In this document: one piece after another, positions 21,010 through 29,876 of the stretch
Position numbering within the stretch: position 1 is the first letter of the stretch
Layout of the letters: each line of letters begins with the position of its first letter
Assembly: GCA_004134995.1 (NCBI GenBank)
Contig: REGP01000001.1
Coordinates: 124,001 to 188,000, forward strand
DNA from: Oxalobacteraceae bacterium CAVE-383
GTDB taxonomy: Bacteria; Pseudomonadota; Gammaproteobacteria; Burkholderiales; Burkholderiaceae_D
Reading direction: 5' to 3'
Length of the DNA: 64,000 nt
Made by a program: the position numbers and the translations under genes
Notes under the pieces: model-generated
What the model was told of the DNA's origin: nothing
What the model saw: only the letters and a program-made list of their open reading frames with translations
Database searches by the model: none

Positions 21010-22917
21010 ATGGCAGTCATTTCTATTTCAAACGCGCAACTCGCGTTTGGTCACGTCGCGTTGCTCGATGGCGCCGAATTTTCCCTTGAGTCCGGCGAGC
21101 GCGTCGGGCTGATCGGCCGCAACGGCACCGGCAAATCGTCCCTGCTGAAGACCATTTCGGGCGTTTCCAGGCTGGACGACGGCCTGATGGTGATGCAGCA
21201 GGGGCTGAAGATCGCCTATGTCGATCAGGAGCCGCATTTTTCACCGGACATGTCGGTGTTCGACGCCGTGGCGTCGGGCATGGGCGAAATGCAGGCCCTG
21301 CTGGCCGAATACGACGCGTTGACCGGGCAGTTCGGCGGCGACGACGACGAAGCCATCATGGAGCGTATGCACGACATCCAGTTGAAACTGGATGCGGCCG
21401 ACGCCTGGAGCCTGGGCAACAAGGTCGAAACCACGCTGGACCGCCTGAACCTGAACAAGGACGCCCTGATGGGCACGCTGTCGGGCGGGATGCAGAAGCG
21501 CGTGGCGCTGGCCTGCGGGCTGGTCAGCGGGCCCGACGTGCTGCTGCTGGACGAACCGACCAACCATCTCGATTTCGGCTCCATCATGTGGCTGGAAGGC
21601 CTGCTGCGCGATTTCAAGGGCAGCGTGCTGTTCATCACCCACGACCGCAGCTTCCTCGACAACGTCGCCACCCGCATCATCGAACTCGACCGCGGCAAGC
21701 TGCTGTCCTTCCCCGGCAATTTCACTGCCTACCAGACACGCAAGGCCGAGCAACTCGAAATCGAGGAAGTCGAAAACGCCAAGTTCGATAAATTCCTGGC
21801 GCAGGAAGAGGTCTGGATCCGCAAGGGCGTGAAGGCGCGCCGCGTGCGCGACGAAGGCCGCGTGCGCCGGCTGGAAGCGCTGCGGCTGGCGCGCAGCGCG
21901 CGCCGCGAACAGCAAGGGCAGGTCAAGCTGGATGTATCGTCCGGCGAGCGTTCAGGCAAGATCGTCGCGGAGCTCGAAAACGTCAGCAAGGCGTATGGCG
22001 AGAAGGTAATCGTCAGCGATTTCAGCGCCACCATCCTGCGCGGCGACAAGGTCGGCCTGATCGGCCAGAACGGCGCCGGCAAGACCACGCTGCTGAAGAT
22101 GATCCTCGGCGAGGAAACGCCCGACAGCGGCAAGGTGCGCCAGGGCACCAAGCTGCAGGTCGCCTATTTCGACCAGATGCGCGCGCAGCTCAATGAAGAC
22201 GCCAGCCTGGCCGACACCATCGCGCCCGGCAGCGACTGGGTGGAAATCAACGGCCAGCGGCGCCATGTGATGACCTATCTCAGCGATTTCCTGTTTGCGC
22301 CGGAACGCGCCCGTTCGCCGGTCAAATCGCTGTCCGGCGGCGAGCGCAACCGGCTGCTGCTGGCGCGCCTGTTCGCCAAGCCGGCCAACGTGCTGGTGCT
22401 GGACGAACCGACCAACGACCTGGATATCGACACGCTGGAACTGCTGGAAGAATTGCTGGAAGACTACGAAGGCACCGTATTCCTGGTCAGCCATGACCGC
22501 ACCTTCCTCGACAATGTCGTGACCCAGGTCATCGCATCCGAAGGCAACGGTTTCTGGCGCGAATACGTGGGCGGCTACACCGATTGGGAACGCCAGCGCC
22601 CGAGCAGCCAGCCGGCCGCCAAAGGCAAGTCCGACAGCAAGGCCGCCGATGCCAAGCCGGCCGCGGCCGCCACCCCAGCCGCGGCGCCCAAGAAAAAGCT
22701 CAGCTACAAAGAGCAGCGCGAACTGGACGAGCTGCCCGTATTGATTTCGAAGCTGGAAGCCGAGCAGGCCGAAGTCTCCGCGAAACTGGCCGATGCCGAT
22801 CTGTACAAGCAGAAGCCGGACGAGGTGAAGCGTTTGAACGAACGGTTTGCAGAACTCGACGGTTTGCTGCTGGATGCGTTGGAGAAGTGGGAAGTGATTG
22901 AAGCGCGTACTAAATAG
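21010..22917 (+). CDS. uup: ABC-F family ATPase Uup
   Basis: Cytosolic ABC-F protein with two ATPase domains and no membrane segment. In 635 residues: first domain with GRNGTGKSS, LSGGMQKRVALA and LLLDEPTNHLD; second with GQNGAGKTT, LSGGERNRLLLA and LVLDEPTNDLD; then an Ala/Lys/Pro linker and a C-terminal coiled coil (about 560-635), the feature that distinguishes Uup from other ABC-F proteins. Uup is linked to ribosome and replication-related functions in E. coli. It ends 8 bp from the convergent sirB1-like gene. Confidence 0.92.
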   Translation: MAVISISNAQLAFGHVALLDGAEFSLESGERVGLIGRNGTGKSSLLKTISGVSRLDDGLMVMQQGLKIAYVDQEPHFSPDMSVFDAVASGMGEMQALLAEYDALTGQFGGDDDEAIMERMHDIQLKLDAADAWSLGNKVETTLDRLNLNKDALMGTLSGGMQKRVALACGLVSGPDVLLLDEPTNHLDFGSIMWLEGLLRDFKGSVLFITHDRSFLDNVATRIIELDRGKLLSFPGNFTAYQTRKAEQLEIEEVENAKFDKFLAQEEVWIRKGVKARRVRDEGRVRRLEALRLARSARREQQGQVKLDVSSGERSGKIVAELENVSKAYGEKVIVSDFSATILRGDKVGLIGQNGAGKTTLLKMILGEETPDSGKVRQGTKLQVAYFDQMRAQLNEDASLADTIAPGSDWVEINGQRRHVMTYLSDFLFAPERARSPVKSLSGGERNRLLLARLFAKPANVLVLDEPTNDLDIDTLELLEELLEDYEGTVFLVSHDRTFLDNVVTQVIASEGNGFWREYVGGYTDWERQRPSSQPAAKGKSDSKAADAKPAAAATPAAAPKKKLSYKEQRELDELPVLISKLEAEQAEVSAKLADADLYKQKPDEVKRLNERFAELDGLLLDALEKWEVIEARTK

Positions 22918-22925
22918 TCCGGCGT

Positions 22926-23765
22926 TTAGTTAGGGCGGCGGATGGCGGCTTTCAGGGCCGCCATTTTTTCGTGCAAAGCCGGCGCGTCGCCGGCATCGGG
23001 CCGCATGTGCAGGTAGGCATCCAGATCGTCCAGCGCGGCCTGCGGATCGGCCAGGTTGGCGTAGGCCAGGCCGCGATCGCGGCGTTCATTGATGTCGTCC
23101 GGCAGCAGGATGATCAGGCGCTGCTGCACGTCCAGCACGCGCTGCCAGCGTTGCGCGTCGGTGAAAATCGCTTTCAGGTTGCGCAGCATGCGTTCGACGA
23201 TTTCACGCGGATGGGCCGCGCGCAGATAGGCGGCCAGCGGTAGTTCGCCGAATTCGCTGTGCCGCCCCAGATACGGTTCGATGCGTTCTTCCAGTTCTTC
23301 GCGCGACAGGCTGCTGCCGTTGATCGGATCCAGCACGATTTCACCCGACTGCACCGTCAGCTTCATCAGGAAATGGCCGGGGAAGGAAATGCCCTTCATA
23401 TCCAGGCCGATCTGCTGCCCCAGCTCCATGTAGATCACCGCCAGCGAAATCGGAATGCCGCGCCGCGTCGCCATGACCCGATGCACGTAGCTGTTGTCGG
23501 CGTCGTAGAAATTATTGACGTTGCCGGCGAATCCCATTTCCTGGAAAAACAGATGATTCAGCATGCGCAGCTTTTGAATATGCGACGCATCGGCCGGAAT
23601 GCGCTTCATCAATTGAAACCCGATGGTATCGATTTCAACCTGATGCGCCGCGAAGTCCAGATGCGGATACACGTCCTGCCCGATCGCCAGCGCCGTTTCA
23701 AACAACGGAATGGAATCGTCCTGTCGCACCAGCGAAGCAAAGTAATCGAGAGATTTGAGCGTCAT
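22926..23765 (-). CDS. SirB1 family protein (transglutaminase-like domain and TPR)
   Basis: A 279-residue cytoplasmic protein of the SirB1/YchA type. The N-terminal two-thirds is the transglutaminase-like region (VMATRRGIPISLAVIYMELG and GISFPGHFLMKL are characteristic), followed by a TPR-like C-terminal part with RDRGLAYANLADPQAALDDL. The molecular function of the family is not established. It lies downstream of murJ on the same strand (77-bp gap), so the two may be co-transcribed. Confidence 0.88.
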   Translation of the reverse strand: MTLKSLDYFASLVRQDDSIPLFETALAIGQDVYPHLDFAAHQVEIDTIGFQLMKRIPADASHIQKLRMLNHLFFQEMGFAGNVNNFYDADNSYVHRVMATRRGIPISLAVIYMELGQQIGLDMKGISFPGHFLMKLTVQSGEIVLDPINGSSLSREELEERIEPYLGRHSEFGELPLAAYLRAAHPREIVERMLRNLKAIFTDAQRWQRVLDVQQRLIILLPDDINERRDRGLAYANLADPQAALDDLDAYLHMRPDAGDAPALHEKMAALKAAIRRPN

Positions 23766-23842
23766 ATTGGATTCATGCTACCAAAGAAACGCGGTTTGCA
23801 AAACGCCGTTTGCAATTGTATGGACTTGTTTCGCTTATTTGA

Positions 23843-25393
23843 TTACTTGCCGACGCGCTGGAATTCGCGTATCCGGAATCCCATCGCCGCCAATGCGCCG
23901 AAATACGCCACGCCGCACGCCGTCAGGACCAGCAGCAACGCGCCTACGCGCAGCGCCGGATGCGCCCGCATCGCGATCCAGTCGAAGTGGGAGCCGGTCC
24001 ACAGGGCTACTGCCGCCAGCAGCAGCAGCGCGCCGCCCAGGCGCAGCAGGAACAGGCCCCAGCCCGGACGCGGCGTATATATCTGGCGGCGGCGCAGGCC
24101 CCAATACAGGAAACCCGCATTCAGGCAGGCGCCGAGGCCGATCGACAAGGCCAGGCCGGCATGGGCGAATATCGGTACGAAGATGTAATTCATCAACTGT
24201 GTGGCGAGCAGAACGCCGATCGCGATCTTGACCGGCGTCTTGATGTCCTGCCGGGCGTAAAAACCGGGCGCCAGGATCTTCACGACGATCAGCCCGATCA
24301 GCCCGACGCCGTAGGCCACCAGCGCGTGGCTGGTCATCAGCACCGATTCGGCATTGAACTTGCCGTAGTGAAACAGCGTGGCGGTCAAGGCCTGCGACAA
24401 TGTCGCCAGTCCTACCGCGCAGGGCATCGCCAGCAGGAACGTCAGGCGCAGCCCCCAGTCCAGCAGCGCCGAATATTCGGCGGTGTCGCCTTCGATGTTG
24501 GCTTTCGACAGGTTCGGCAGCAGGATGGTGCCCAGCGCGACACCGAGCAGGGCGGTCGGAAATTCCATCAGGCGGTCGGCGTAGGACAGCCAGGAAACGC
24601 TGCCGTGCGCCAGGCGCGAAGCGATGTTGGTATTGATCATCAGGCTGATTTGCGCGGCCGATACCGCGAACACCGCCGGCCCCATTTTCCGCAGCACGCG
24701 GCGCACGCCGGCGTCGCGCAGGCCGATGGCGGGATTGAGGGCAATATGCGGCAGCATGCCGATCTTGACCAATGCGGGAATCTGTATCGCCACCTGCAGG
24801 ATGCCGCCGACCACGACGGCGATCGCCATCGAATAGATCGGCTGTTTCATGAAGGGCGCCAGCAGCAGCGAGGCCGCGATGAAGGCGATGTTCAGCAGCA
24901 CCGGGGTAAACGCCGGGATCTTGAATTCGCGCCAGGTATTCAGAATGCCGCCGGCCAGGGCGACGAACGCCATGAAGCCGATGTAGGGGAACATCAGCTG
25001 GGTCATCAGCACCGAAGCGTCGAACGCATCCTTGTTGCTGGCCAGGCCGGTGGCGATGGTATAGACGATGATCGGCGTGCCGACGATGCCGAGCGTGCAG
25101 GTGATCAGCATGGCCCAGATCATGGCGGTGGCGACGTGGTCCACCAGCGTTTTGGTGGCGGCGTCGCCTTTCTGGTTCTTATATTCGGCCAGGATCGGCA
25201 CGAACGCTTGCGAAAACGCGCCTTCGGCGAACAGCCGGCGCAGCAGATTCGGAATGCGGAAGGCGACGTTGAAGGCGTCGGTATAAGCCGACGCGCCAAA
25301 CGCGCGGGCAAACAGGATTTCGCGAAACAGTCCGGTGATGCGGGAGACCATCGTCATGCCAGAAACGGTGGCAAGCGTCTTGTGCAAGTTCAT
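23843..25393 (-). CDS. murJ: Lipid II flippase MurJ (MviN)
   Basis: Flips the peptidoglycan precursor lipid II across the inner membrane. The 516 residues form about 14 transmembrane helices of the MOP superfamily; the N-terminus (TLATVSGMTMVSRITGLFRE), the RIPNLLRRLFAEGAFSQAFVP segment and the Arg residues lining the cavity are family hallmarks. The start at 25393 is shared with the family. Divergent from rpsT across a 313-bp spacer. Confidence 0.96.
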   Translation of the reverse strand: MNLHKTLATVSGMTMVSRITGLFREILFARAFGASAYTDAFNVAFRIPNLLRRLFAEGAFSQAFVPILAEYKNQKGDAATKTLVDHVATAMIWAMLITCTLGIVGTPIIVYTIATGLASNKDAFDASVLMTQLMFPYIGFMAFVALAGGILNTWREFKIPAFTPVLLNIAFIAASLLLAPFMKQPIYSMAIAVVVGGILQVAIQIPALVKIGMLPHIALNPAIGLRDAGVRRVLRKMGPAVFAVSAAQISLMINTNIASRLAHGSVSWLSYADRLMEFPTALLGVALGTILLPNLSKANIEGDTAEYSALLDWGLRLTFLLAMPCAVGLATLSQALTATLFHYGKFNAESVLMTSHALVAYGVGLIGLIVVKILAPGFYARQDIKTPVKIAIGVLLATQLMNYIFVPIFAHAGLALSIGLGACLNAGFLYWGLRRRQIYTPRPGWGLFLLRLGGALLLLAAVALWTGSHFDWIAMRAHPALRVGALLLVLTACGVAYFGALAAMGFRIREFQRVGK

Positions 25394-25592
25394 GCGGCGT
25401 CATTATAGACGTTTCGCGCAGCGCTCCGGAAAGTGTTCGCCCGCGGCATTGCCGGCCCTGAAATGTGTTTAAATGATAATAATGTAGGGCTTTTGCAACA
25501 GGGTTCGGCGGCAGCGGCCGGGGGCGCGGGGCCGCTTCCATAGGAGAGGGCGGCGGCAAGGGCGTTTCCGGTCTTCCGCTTCGCTATTTAGT

Positions 25593-25621
25593 TTGCCACG
25601 ATAATGAAAAGCCGCTATACT
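25593..25621 (+). promoter_or_regulatory. Sigma-70 promoter of rpsT
   Basis: TTGCCA (25593-25598), a 17-bp spacer and TATACT (25616-25621) form a near-consensus promoter, giving an rpsT leader of roughly 80 nt. The rest of the 313-bp spacer (25394-25706) holds a GC-rich stretch near 25510-25545 and nothing else recognisable; the murJ promoter should also lie here. Confidence 0.75.
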
Positions 25622-25706
25622 TTACGACTTTACAGAATTCCGCATCGCGATATAACGACAACATTGCGTAAGAAATTGCGGCCGATACCGATTTAGGAAA
25701 TTATTC

Positions 25707-25979
25707 ATGGCAAATACCGCACAAGCGCGCAAACGCGCTCGTCAAGCAGTCAAGCAAAACGCGCACAATTCCAGCCAGCGTTCGACTCTGCGCACAGCAA
25801 TCAAAGCTGTCCGCAAGGCAATCGAAGCAGGCGACCAGGCTGCTGCGGCGACTATCTACCAAAACTCGGTATCGACCATCGATCGTATCGCCGACAAGAA
25901 AATCATTCACAAGAACAAGGCTGCTCGCCATAAGAGCCGCCTGTCCGCTGCAATCAAGGCTCTGGGCGCCGCTGCTTAA
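25707..25979 (+). CDS. rpsT: 30S ribosomal protein S20
   Basis: Small basic 16S rRNA-binding protein of the 30S subunit. The 90 residues start [17 protein letters not shown] and end in the helical [18 protein letters not shown], as in all S20 proteins. ATG 25707 follows GGAAATTATTC, a moderate ribosome site. Own promoter upstream and a strong terminator downstream. Confidence 0.98.
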   Translation: MANTAQARKRARQAVKQNAHNSSQRSTLRTAIKAVRKAIEAGDQAAAATIYQNSVSTIDRIADKKIIHKNKAARHKSRLSAAIKALGAAA

Positions 25980-26036
25980 TTAGCCGCTCGCTTTGCCGCC
26001 GTCTTCGCTGACGGTTCGGTTGCTGCAAAAGAATGT

Positions 26037-26074
26037 AAAAACCCCCGCCTGACTTCGGTCAGGCGGGGGTTTTC
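26037..26074. terminator. Intrinsic terminator of rpsT
   Basis: ACCCCCGCCTGAC (26041-26053) and GTCAGGCGGGGGT (26058-26070) form a perfect 13-bp stem with a TTCG tetraloop, flanked by A- and T-runs. Lying between convergent genes, it can work in both directions. Confidence 0.95.
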
Positions 26075-26118
26075 GCTTTTCTGCGGCCTTTTTCTGTGGC
26101 CTTTTTACCGCGGCTTTT

Positions 26119-26556
26119 TTAATCCGGCAAACCTTCAATGGTCATGCCCGGCTTGATATTCTTCTGCTTGAACCAGCCAAGGTTCATCTCCAGCGCATAA
26201 TTCGCCGGACGCTGCGCGCAATGCGAATTCAGCGTTTCCGCCTGCATGTCTTCGATATTGATGATCTTGTGGTTGCCGTCCAGAAATGCGACGGACAAGG
26301 GCAGCAGCGTATTTTTCATCCACATGCACACGCCGGCCGGCGATCCGAACAGGAACACCATGCCCTGATTCGGGCCCAGGGCTTTGCGGAACATCAGTCC
26401 TTCTTCGCGTTGCGCTTCGGTAGCGGCTACCTCGGCCTGGATCACATACATGCCGGCAGTCAACGGAATCACGGGGAATTTCTGTGGAGTTTGTGCGGTG
26501 GCGGCGGCGCTCAGTATCAGCAGGATCGAGAAAACGGGAATGGCGAAGCGTTTCAT
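26119..26556 (-). CDS. DUF192 family secreted protein
   Basis: A 145-residue protein with a cleavable signal peptide (about 1-21, ending AATAQ) and a single DUF192 domain (about 35-140), recognised by EVAATEAQREEGLMFRK, the GMVFLFG segment and MWMKNTLLPLSVAFLD. The family is widespread and its function is unknown; a periplasmic location is predicted. It is separated from the small upstream gene by a terminator, so it should have its own promoter. Confidence 0.88.
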   Translation of the reverse strand: MKRFAIPVFSILLILSAAATAQTPQKFPVIPLTAGMYVIQAEVAATEAQREEGLMFRKALGPNQGMVFLFGSPAGVCMWMKNTLLPLSVAFLDGNHKIINIEDMQAETLNSHCAQRPANYALEMNLGWFKQKNIKPGMTIEGLPD

Positions 26557-26610
26557 GGGAGGAGATGAAAGTGAAGGAATCCGGCGATTATAGAGTAAGG
26601 CCCGGAAAAT

Positions 26611-26636
26611 AAAAAAGGCAGGACGCGCCTGCCTTT
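26611..26636 (-). terminator. Intrinsic terminator of the small Ala/Lys-rich gene
   Basis: AAAGGCAGG (26614-26622) pairs with CCTGCCTTT (26628-26636) across a 5-nt loop. On the minus strand the stem is followed by TTTTTTATTTT, so it terminates transcripts from the gene at 26659-26865. Confidence 0.88.
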
Positions 26637-26658
26637 GGATACCGCTTGATGCGTCTGA

Positions 26659-26865
26659 TTACTTGGCTGGCGCTGCGTCAGCTGCCGGAGCTGCTGCTGC
26701 TTTCTTTGCTTTCTTGGCTTTTTTGGCCTTCTTTGCTTTTGGTGCTGGTGCAGCGTCCATCTTTGCAGCTGGCGCGGCGGCAGGAGCAGCCGGCGCAGCA
26801 GGTGTTTGTGCATATACGGAGGTAGCGAACAGGCCGGCGATCAGAGCAGCGACTAATTTATTCAT
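26659..26865 (-). CDS. Small secreted Ala/Lys-rich protein of unknown function
   Basis: A 68-residue protein starting MNKLVAALIAGLFATSVYAQ, a clear signal peptide cut after YAQ or nearby, followed by a mature part of almost only Ala, Pro and Lys, with a repeated AKK motif at the centre (KAKKAKKAKKAKK). It resembles short periplasmic or histone-tail-like basic proteins by composition only. ATG at 26865 has GGAG upstream; an in-frame start at 26901 would bury the signal peptide. It has its own terminator, which supports a real gene. Confidence 0.7.
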   Translation of the reverse strand: MNKLVAALIAGLFATSVYAQTPAAPAAPAAAPAAKMDAAPAPKAKKAKKAKKAKKAAAAPAADAAPAK

Positions 26866-26986
26866 TTGTAATTCTCCAGGTGCAGTTTTCGGAAATCCCA
26901 TGATTCGGTTGAATCAGTGCAGATAACGGCCTGTGAAGGACTGCGTTGACAACCTTGACAAATAAATACCCGGACTTTGCACTTGC

Positions 26987-27541
26987 TTACAATCCGCCGG
27001 CATCGACTTGCATGGCTTCGCCCGGCAGCAGGGGATGGGTGGCGAGGCTGAACGGCCCGATGGCAATGCGCACCAGGCGCAGCGTCGGCAGGCCCACGGC
27101 GGCGGTCATGCGCCTGATCTGCCGATTCTTGCCTTCGGACAAGGTGATCGCGAGCCAGGAAGTCGGCTGATCCTGGCGCTGGCGAATCGGCGGATCGCGC
27201 GGCCAAAGCCAGTCGGGCGCCTCGACGCGTCCGGCCTGGCACGGCAGCGTGATGAAATCGCCCAGATCCAGCGGCGCCCGCAATCGTTCCAGCACCGCCT
27301 TGCCGGGGATGCCGTCGACCTGCACCAGATAGGTTTTCCGTTTGTCGCTGTCGGGATGGCTGATCCGATGCTGCAGGCGGCCGTCGTCGGTCAGCAGCAG
27401 CAAACCTTCGCTATCGGCATCCAGCCGTCCGGCCGGGTATATATTAGGGATGTCGATATAGTCGGCCAGCGATGCACGCGTCGGATGCGGCGAGAATTGG
27501 CACATCACCTGATAGGGCTTGTTGAATAATATGAGAGGCAT
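26987..27541 (-). CDS. 23S rRNA pseudouridine synthase (RluE-like)
   Basis: RsuA-type pseudouridine synthase without an S4 domain. In 184 residues the catalytic motif AGRLDADSEGLLLLT carries the essential Asp, followed by KTYLVQVDG and EGKNRQIRRM. The lack of S4 and the N-terminus LILFNKPYQVMCQF fit the RluE group, which modifies U2457 in E. coli; RluE against RluF/RsuA relatives is by length and motif only. Divergent from icd. Confidence 0.88.
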   Translation of the reverse strand: MPLILFNKPYQVMCQFSPHPTRASLADYIDIPNIYPAGRLDADSEGLLLLTDDGRLQHRISHPDSDKRKTYLVQVDGIPGKAVLERLRAPLDLGDFITLPCQAGRVEAPDWLWPRDPPIRQRQDQPTSWLAITLSEGKNRQIRRMTAAVGLPTLRLVRIAIGPFSLATHPLLPGEAMQVDAGGL

Positions 27542-27634
27542 GCCCGGGGTTCTTTGGATGAAGGCTTCAGTGTCGCAAAAAAATGGCGCCTCGTAAAATA
27601 CTGGTGCATAATGTGATTCAGCTTTTTGTCTTAT

Positions 27635-27648
27635 GTCTTATATAAGAC
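27635..27648. promoter_or_regulatory. Perfect 14-bp palindrome in the icd promoter region
   Basis: GTCTTATATAAGAC is a perfect palindrome 48 bp before the icd start codon, preceded directly by another half-site copy (GTCTTAT at 27628-27634). Its centre TATATAA could also act as a -10 element, so a bound regulator would block the promoter. The cognate protein is not known from this window; a GntR-type repressor is a guess. Confidence 0.55.
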
Positions 27649-27696
27649 TTGTGAAAATAGATAGCGCCAGCGCAAGCGCATATACCGGAGCCAACC

Positions 27697-28962
27697 ATGT
27701 ACCAGCATATTCAAGTGCCAGCCGAAGGCCGGAAAATCACCGTCAACGCCGATTACACGCTGAACGTGCCGGACGCGCCGATTATTCCCTTCATTGAAGG
27801 CGACGGCACCGGCGCGGATATCAGCCCGGTCATGATGAAGGTGGTGGACGCCGCGGTGGCCAAAGCCTATGGCGGGCGGAAGAAAATCAGCTGGATGGAA
27901 GTCTATGCCGGCGAGAAGGCGACCCGGACTTACGGCCCGGACGTCTGGCTGCCGGAAGAAACGCTGGCGGCGGTCAAGGAATATGTGGTGTCCATCAAAG
28001 GGCCCCTGACCACGCCGGTCGGCGGCGGCATCACCTCGCTCAACGTCGCGCTGCGCCAGCAACTGGATTTATATGTCTGCCTGCGTCCGGTGCGCTACTT
28101 CAAGGGCGTGCCGTCGCCGCTGCGCGAACCGGAGAAAACCGACATGGTGATCTTCCGCGAAAACTCCGAAGATATTTATGCCGGCATCGAGTGGCCCAAG
28201 GGCAGCGAAGGCGCCAAAAAAGTCATCGAGTTCCTCACGAAAGAAATGGGCGTCAGGAAGATCCGCTTTCCGGAGACTTCCGGGATCGGCATCAAGCCGG
28301 TATCCAGCGAAGGCACCGAGCGCCTCATGCGCAAGGCGGTGCAATACGCCATCGACAACGACAAGTCTTCCGTGACCATCGTGCACAAGGGCAACATCAT
28401 GAAATTCACCGAAGGCGCATTCCGCGACTGGGCCTACGAGACGGCGCGCAACGAGTTCGACGCCAGGCCGATCGACGGCGGTCCGTGGTGCAAGGTGAAG
28501 AACCCCAAGACCGGCCGCGACATCGTCATCAAGGACGTCATCGCTGACGCGTTTCTGCAACAAATCCTGCTGCGTCCGAATGAATATAGCGTGATCGCAA
28601 CGCTCAACCTGAACGGCGACTATGTTTCCGACGCGCTGGCCGCGCAGGTCGGCGGGATCGGCATTGCGCCGGGCGCCAATATGTCGGATTCCGTGGCCAT
28701 GTTCGAAGCCACGCACGGCACCGCGCCCAAATATGCCGGCAAGGACTACGTCAATCCGGGATCGATGATCCTGTCGGCCGAGATGATGCTGCGCCACATG
28801 GGATGGGTCGATGCCGCCGACCTGGTGATCGACGCCATGCAGCAATCCATTTCCTCCAAGCAGGTCACCTACGATTTCGCCCGCCTGATGGAAGGGGCGA
28901 CACAGGTGTCGTGCTCCGGTTTCGGCGATGTCATGATCGAAAACATGACAAATACACAATAA
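27697..28962 (+). CDS. icd: NADP-dependent isocitrate dehydrogenase
   Basis: TCA-cycle enzyme oxidising isocitrate to 2-oxoglutarate. The 421-residue protein matches the E. coli type: substrate loop with the phosphorylatable serine in [14 protein letters not shown], metal ligands in [17 protein letters not shown], and [16 protein letters not shown] with the NADP-specific pocket. ATG 27697 follows a GGAG site. Convergent with the cold-shock gene across a terminator. Confidence 0.96.
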   Translation: MYQHIQVPAEGRKITVNADYTLNVPDAPIIPFIEGDGTGADISPVMMKVVDAAVAKAYGGRKKISWMEVYAGEKATRTYGPDVWLPEETLAAVKEYVVSIKGPLTTPVGGGITSLNVALRQQLDLYVCLRPVRYFKGVPSPLREPEKTDMVIFRENSEDIYAGIEWPKGSEGAKKVIEFLTKEMGVRKIRFPETSGIGIKPVSSEGTERLMRKAVQYAIDNDKSSVTIVHKGNIMKFTEGAFRDWAYETARNEFDARPIDGGPWCKVKNPKTGRDIVIKDVIADAFLQQILLRPNEYSVIATLNLNGDYVSDALAAQVGGIGIAPGANMSDSVAMFEATHGTAPKYAGKDYVNPGSMILSAEMMLRHMGWVDAADLVIDAMQQSISSKQVTYDFARLMEGATQVSCSGFGDVMIENMTNTQ

Positions 28963-28972
28963 AATGGACAAT

Positions 28973-28995
28973 AAAAAGCCCCGCCGAGGCGGGGC
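28973..28995 (-). terminator. Terminator of the cold-shock gene
   Basis: GCCCCGCCGAGGCGGGGC at 28978-28995 is a compact GC-rich stem-loop; read on the minus strand it is followed by TTTTTATTGTCC, fitting termination of the gene at 29015-29221. Confidence 0.85.
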
Positions 28996-29014
28996 CGCTG
29001 CAACTCAATAACGA

Positions 29015-29221
29015 TTATTGAGGAGCCTGGATGTTGGACGCCTGCTGGCCTTTGGAGCCTTGCGAGACTTCAAACTGGACTTTTTGACCTTCTTTCAGGG
29101 TCTTGAAGCCGCTCATTTGAATTTGCGAGAAGTGCGCGAACAGATCTTCGCCGCCATCGTCGGGCGTAATGAAGCCATAGCCTTTCGAGTCGTTAAACCA
29201 TTTTACTGTGCCAGTTGCCAT
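29015..29221 (-). CDS. Cold-shock domain protein (CspA family)
   Basis: A 68-residue OB-fold nucleic-acid chaperone with RNP1 (KGYGFI) and RNP2 (DLFAHF) motifs, beginning [17 protein letters not shown] and ending SNIQAPQ. Family length is 65-70. Which CspA paralogue it is cannot be told. It has a long upstream region (see 29222-29561) and its own terminator. This csp-clpS-clpA arrangement is common in betaproteobacteria. Confidence 0.95.
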   Translation of the reverse strand: MATGTVKWFNDSKGYGFITPDDGGEDLFAHFSQIQMSGFKTLKEGQKVQFEVSQGSKGQQASNIQAPQ

Positions 29222-29561
29222 ATAAAACGTCTTTCAAAGAAAAACCAATCACACGAGCCGTTAAGGCAAGAGCATGGCGCTTCATCCAAGTCGCAGCCCT
29301 TTGCAAAACTTGCTCCCTCCATATCAACAAGTAGAGCACTCATTAATAATTTATATTCTTCTTGCGAAAAAAAGAAAAGTCAAGCCATTTCGGCAGCCCC
29401 GAAATATCATTTATTCAGGCGATCGTCCATATAGGACTTGATTTAGGATAAATCAGTGTCATCTGCGTTCTAAGCTGAAAACGCGTAATATCAATACCAA
29501 CTGCAAACTGATTTGCTGTAAATTTGATATCACGTTGGGTGTATGGAGCAAGAGCGGACGA
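29222..29561. other. 340-bp spacer between divergent cold-shock gene and clpS
   Basis: No coding potential is evident. It must contain the promoters of both genes; read on the minus strand, the first 100-200 bases would be the 5' leader of the cold-shock mRNA, typically long in CspA genes. The segment 29330-29400 is AT-rich. An inverted repeat GATTTAGGATAAATC lies at 29439-29453. No riboswitch class is recognised. Confidence 0.5.
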
Positions 29562-29876
29562 ATGGCTACAAAGCACGAGAATCAGGACGGCACTGTCATT
29601 GCGGAGCGGGAGCAGAAGCTCAAGCCACCGTCGATGTATGTTGTTTTGTTGTTGAACGATGATTACACGCCCATGGAATTCGTGGTCGCCATCATCCAGG
29701 AGTATTTTCAGAAGGATCGGGAAACTGCGATGCAGATTATGCTCAAAGTTCATCGCGACGGAAAAGGTGTGTGCGGTGTGTATCTCAAGGATATTGCATC
29801 CACAAAAGTTGAACTCGTTTTAAGGCACGCCAGGGAAGCAGGTCATCCTTTGCAGTGCGTGATGGAGGAAGCATGA
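29562..29876 (+). CDS. clpS: ATP-dependent Clp protease adaptor ClpS
   Basis: Adaptor presenting N-end-rule substrates to ClpAP. The 104-residue protein has a flexible N-terminus and the ClpS core with [14 protein letters not shown], the [11 protein letters not shown] segment and [20 protein letters not shown] 29562 is preferred over an in-frame upstream start at 29535 because it gives the family N-terminus MATKHE. Its stop overlaps the clpA start (ATGA), so the two are translationally coupled. Confidence 0.95.
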   Translation: MATKHENQDGTVIAEREQKLKPPSMYVVLLLNDDYTPMEFVVAIIQEYFQKDRETAMQIMLKVHRDGKGVCGVYLKDIASTKVELVLRHAREAGHPLQCVMEEA

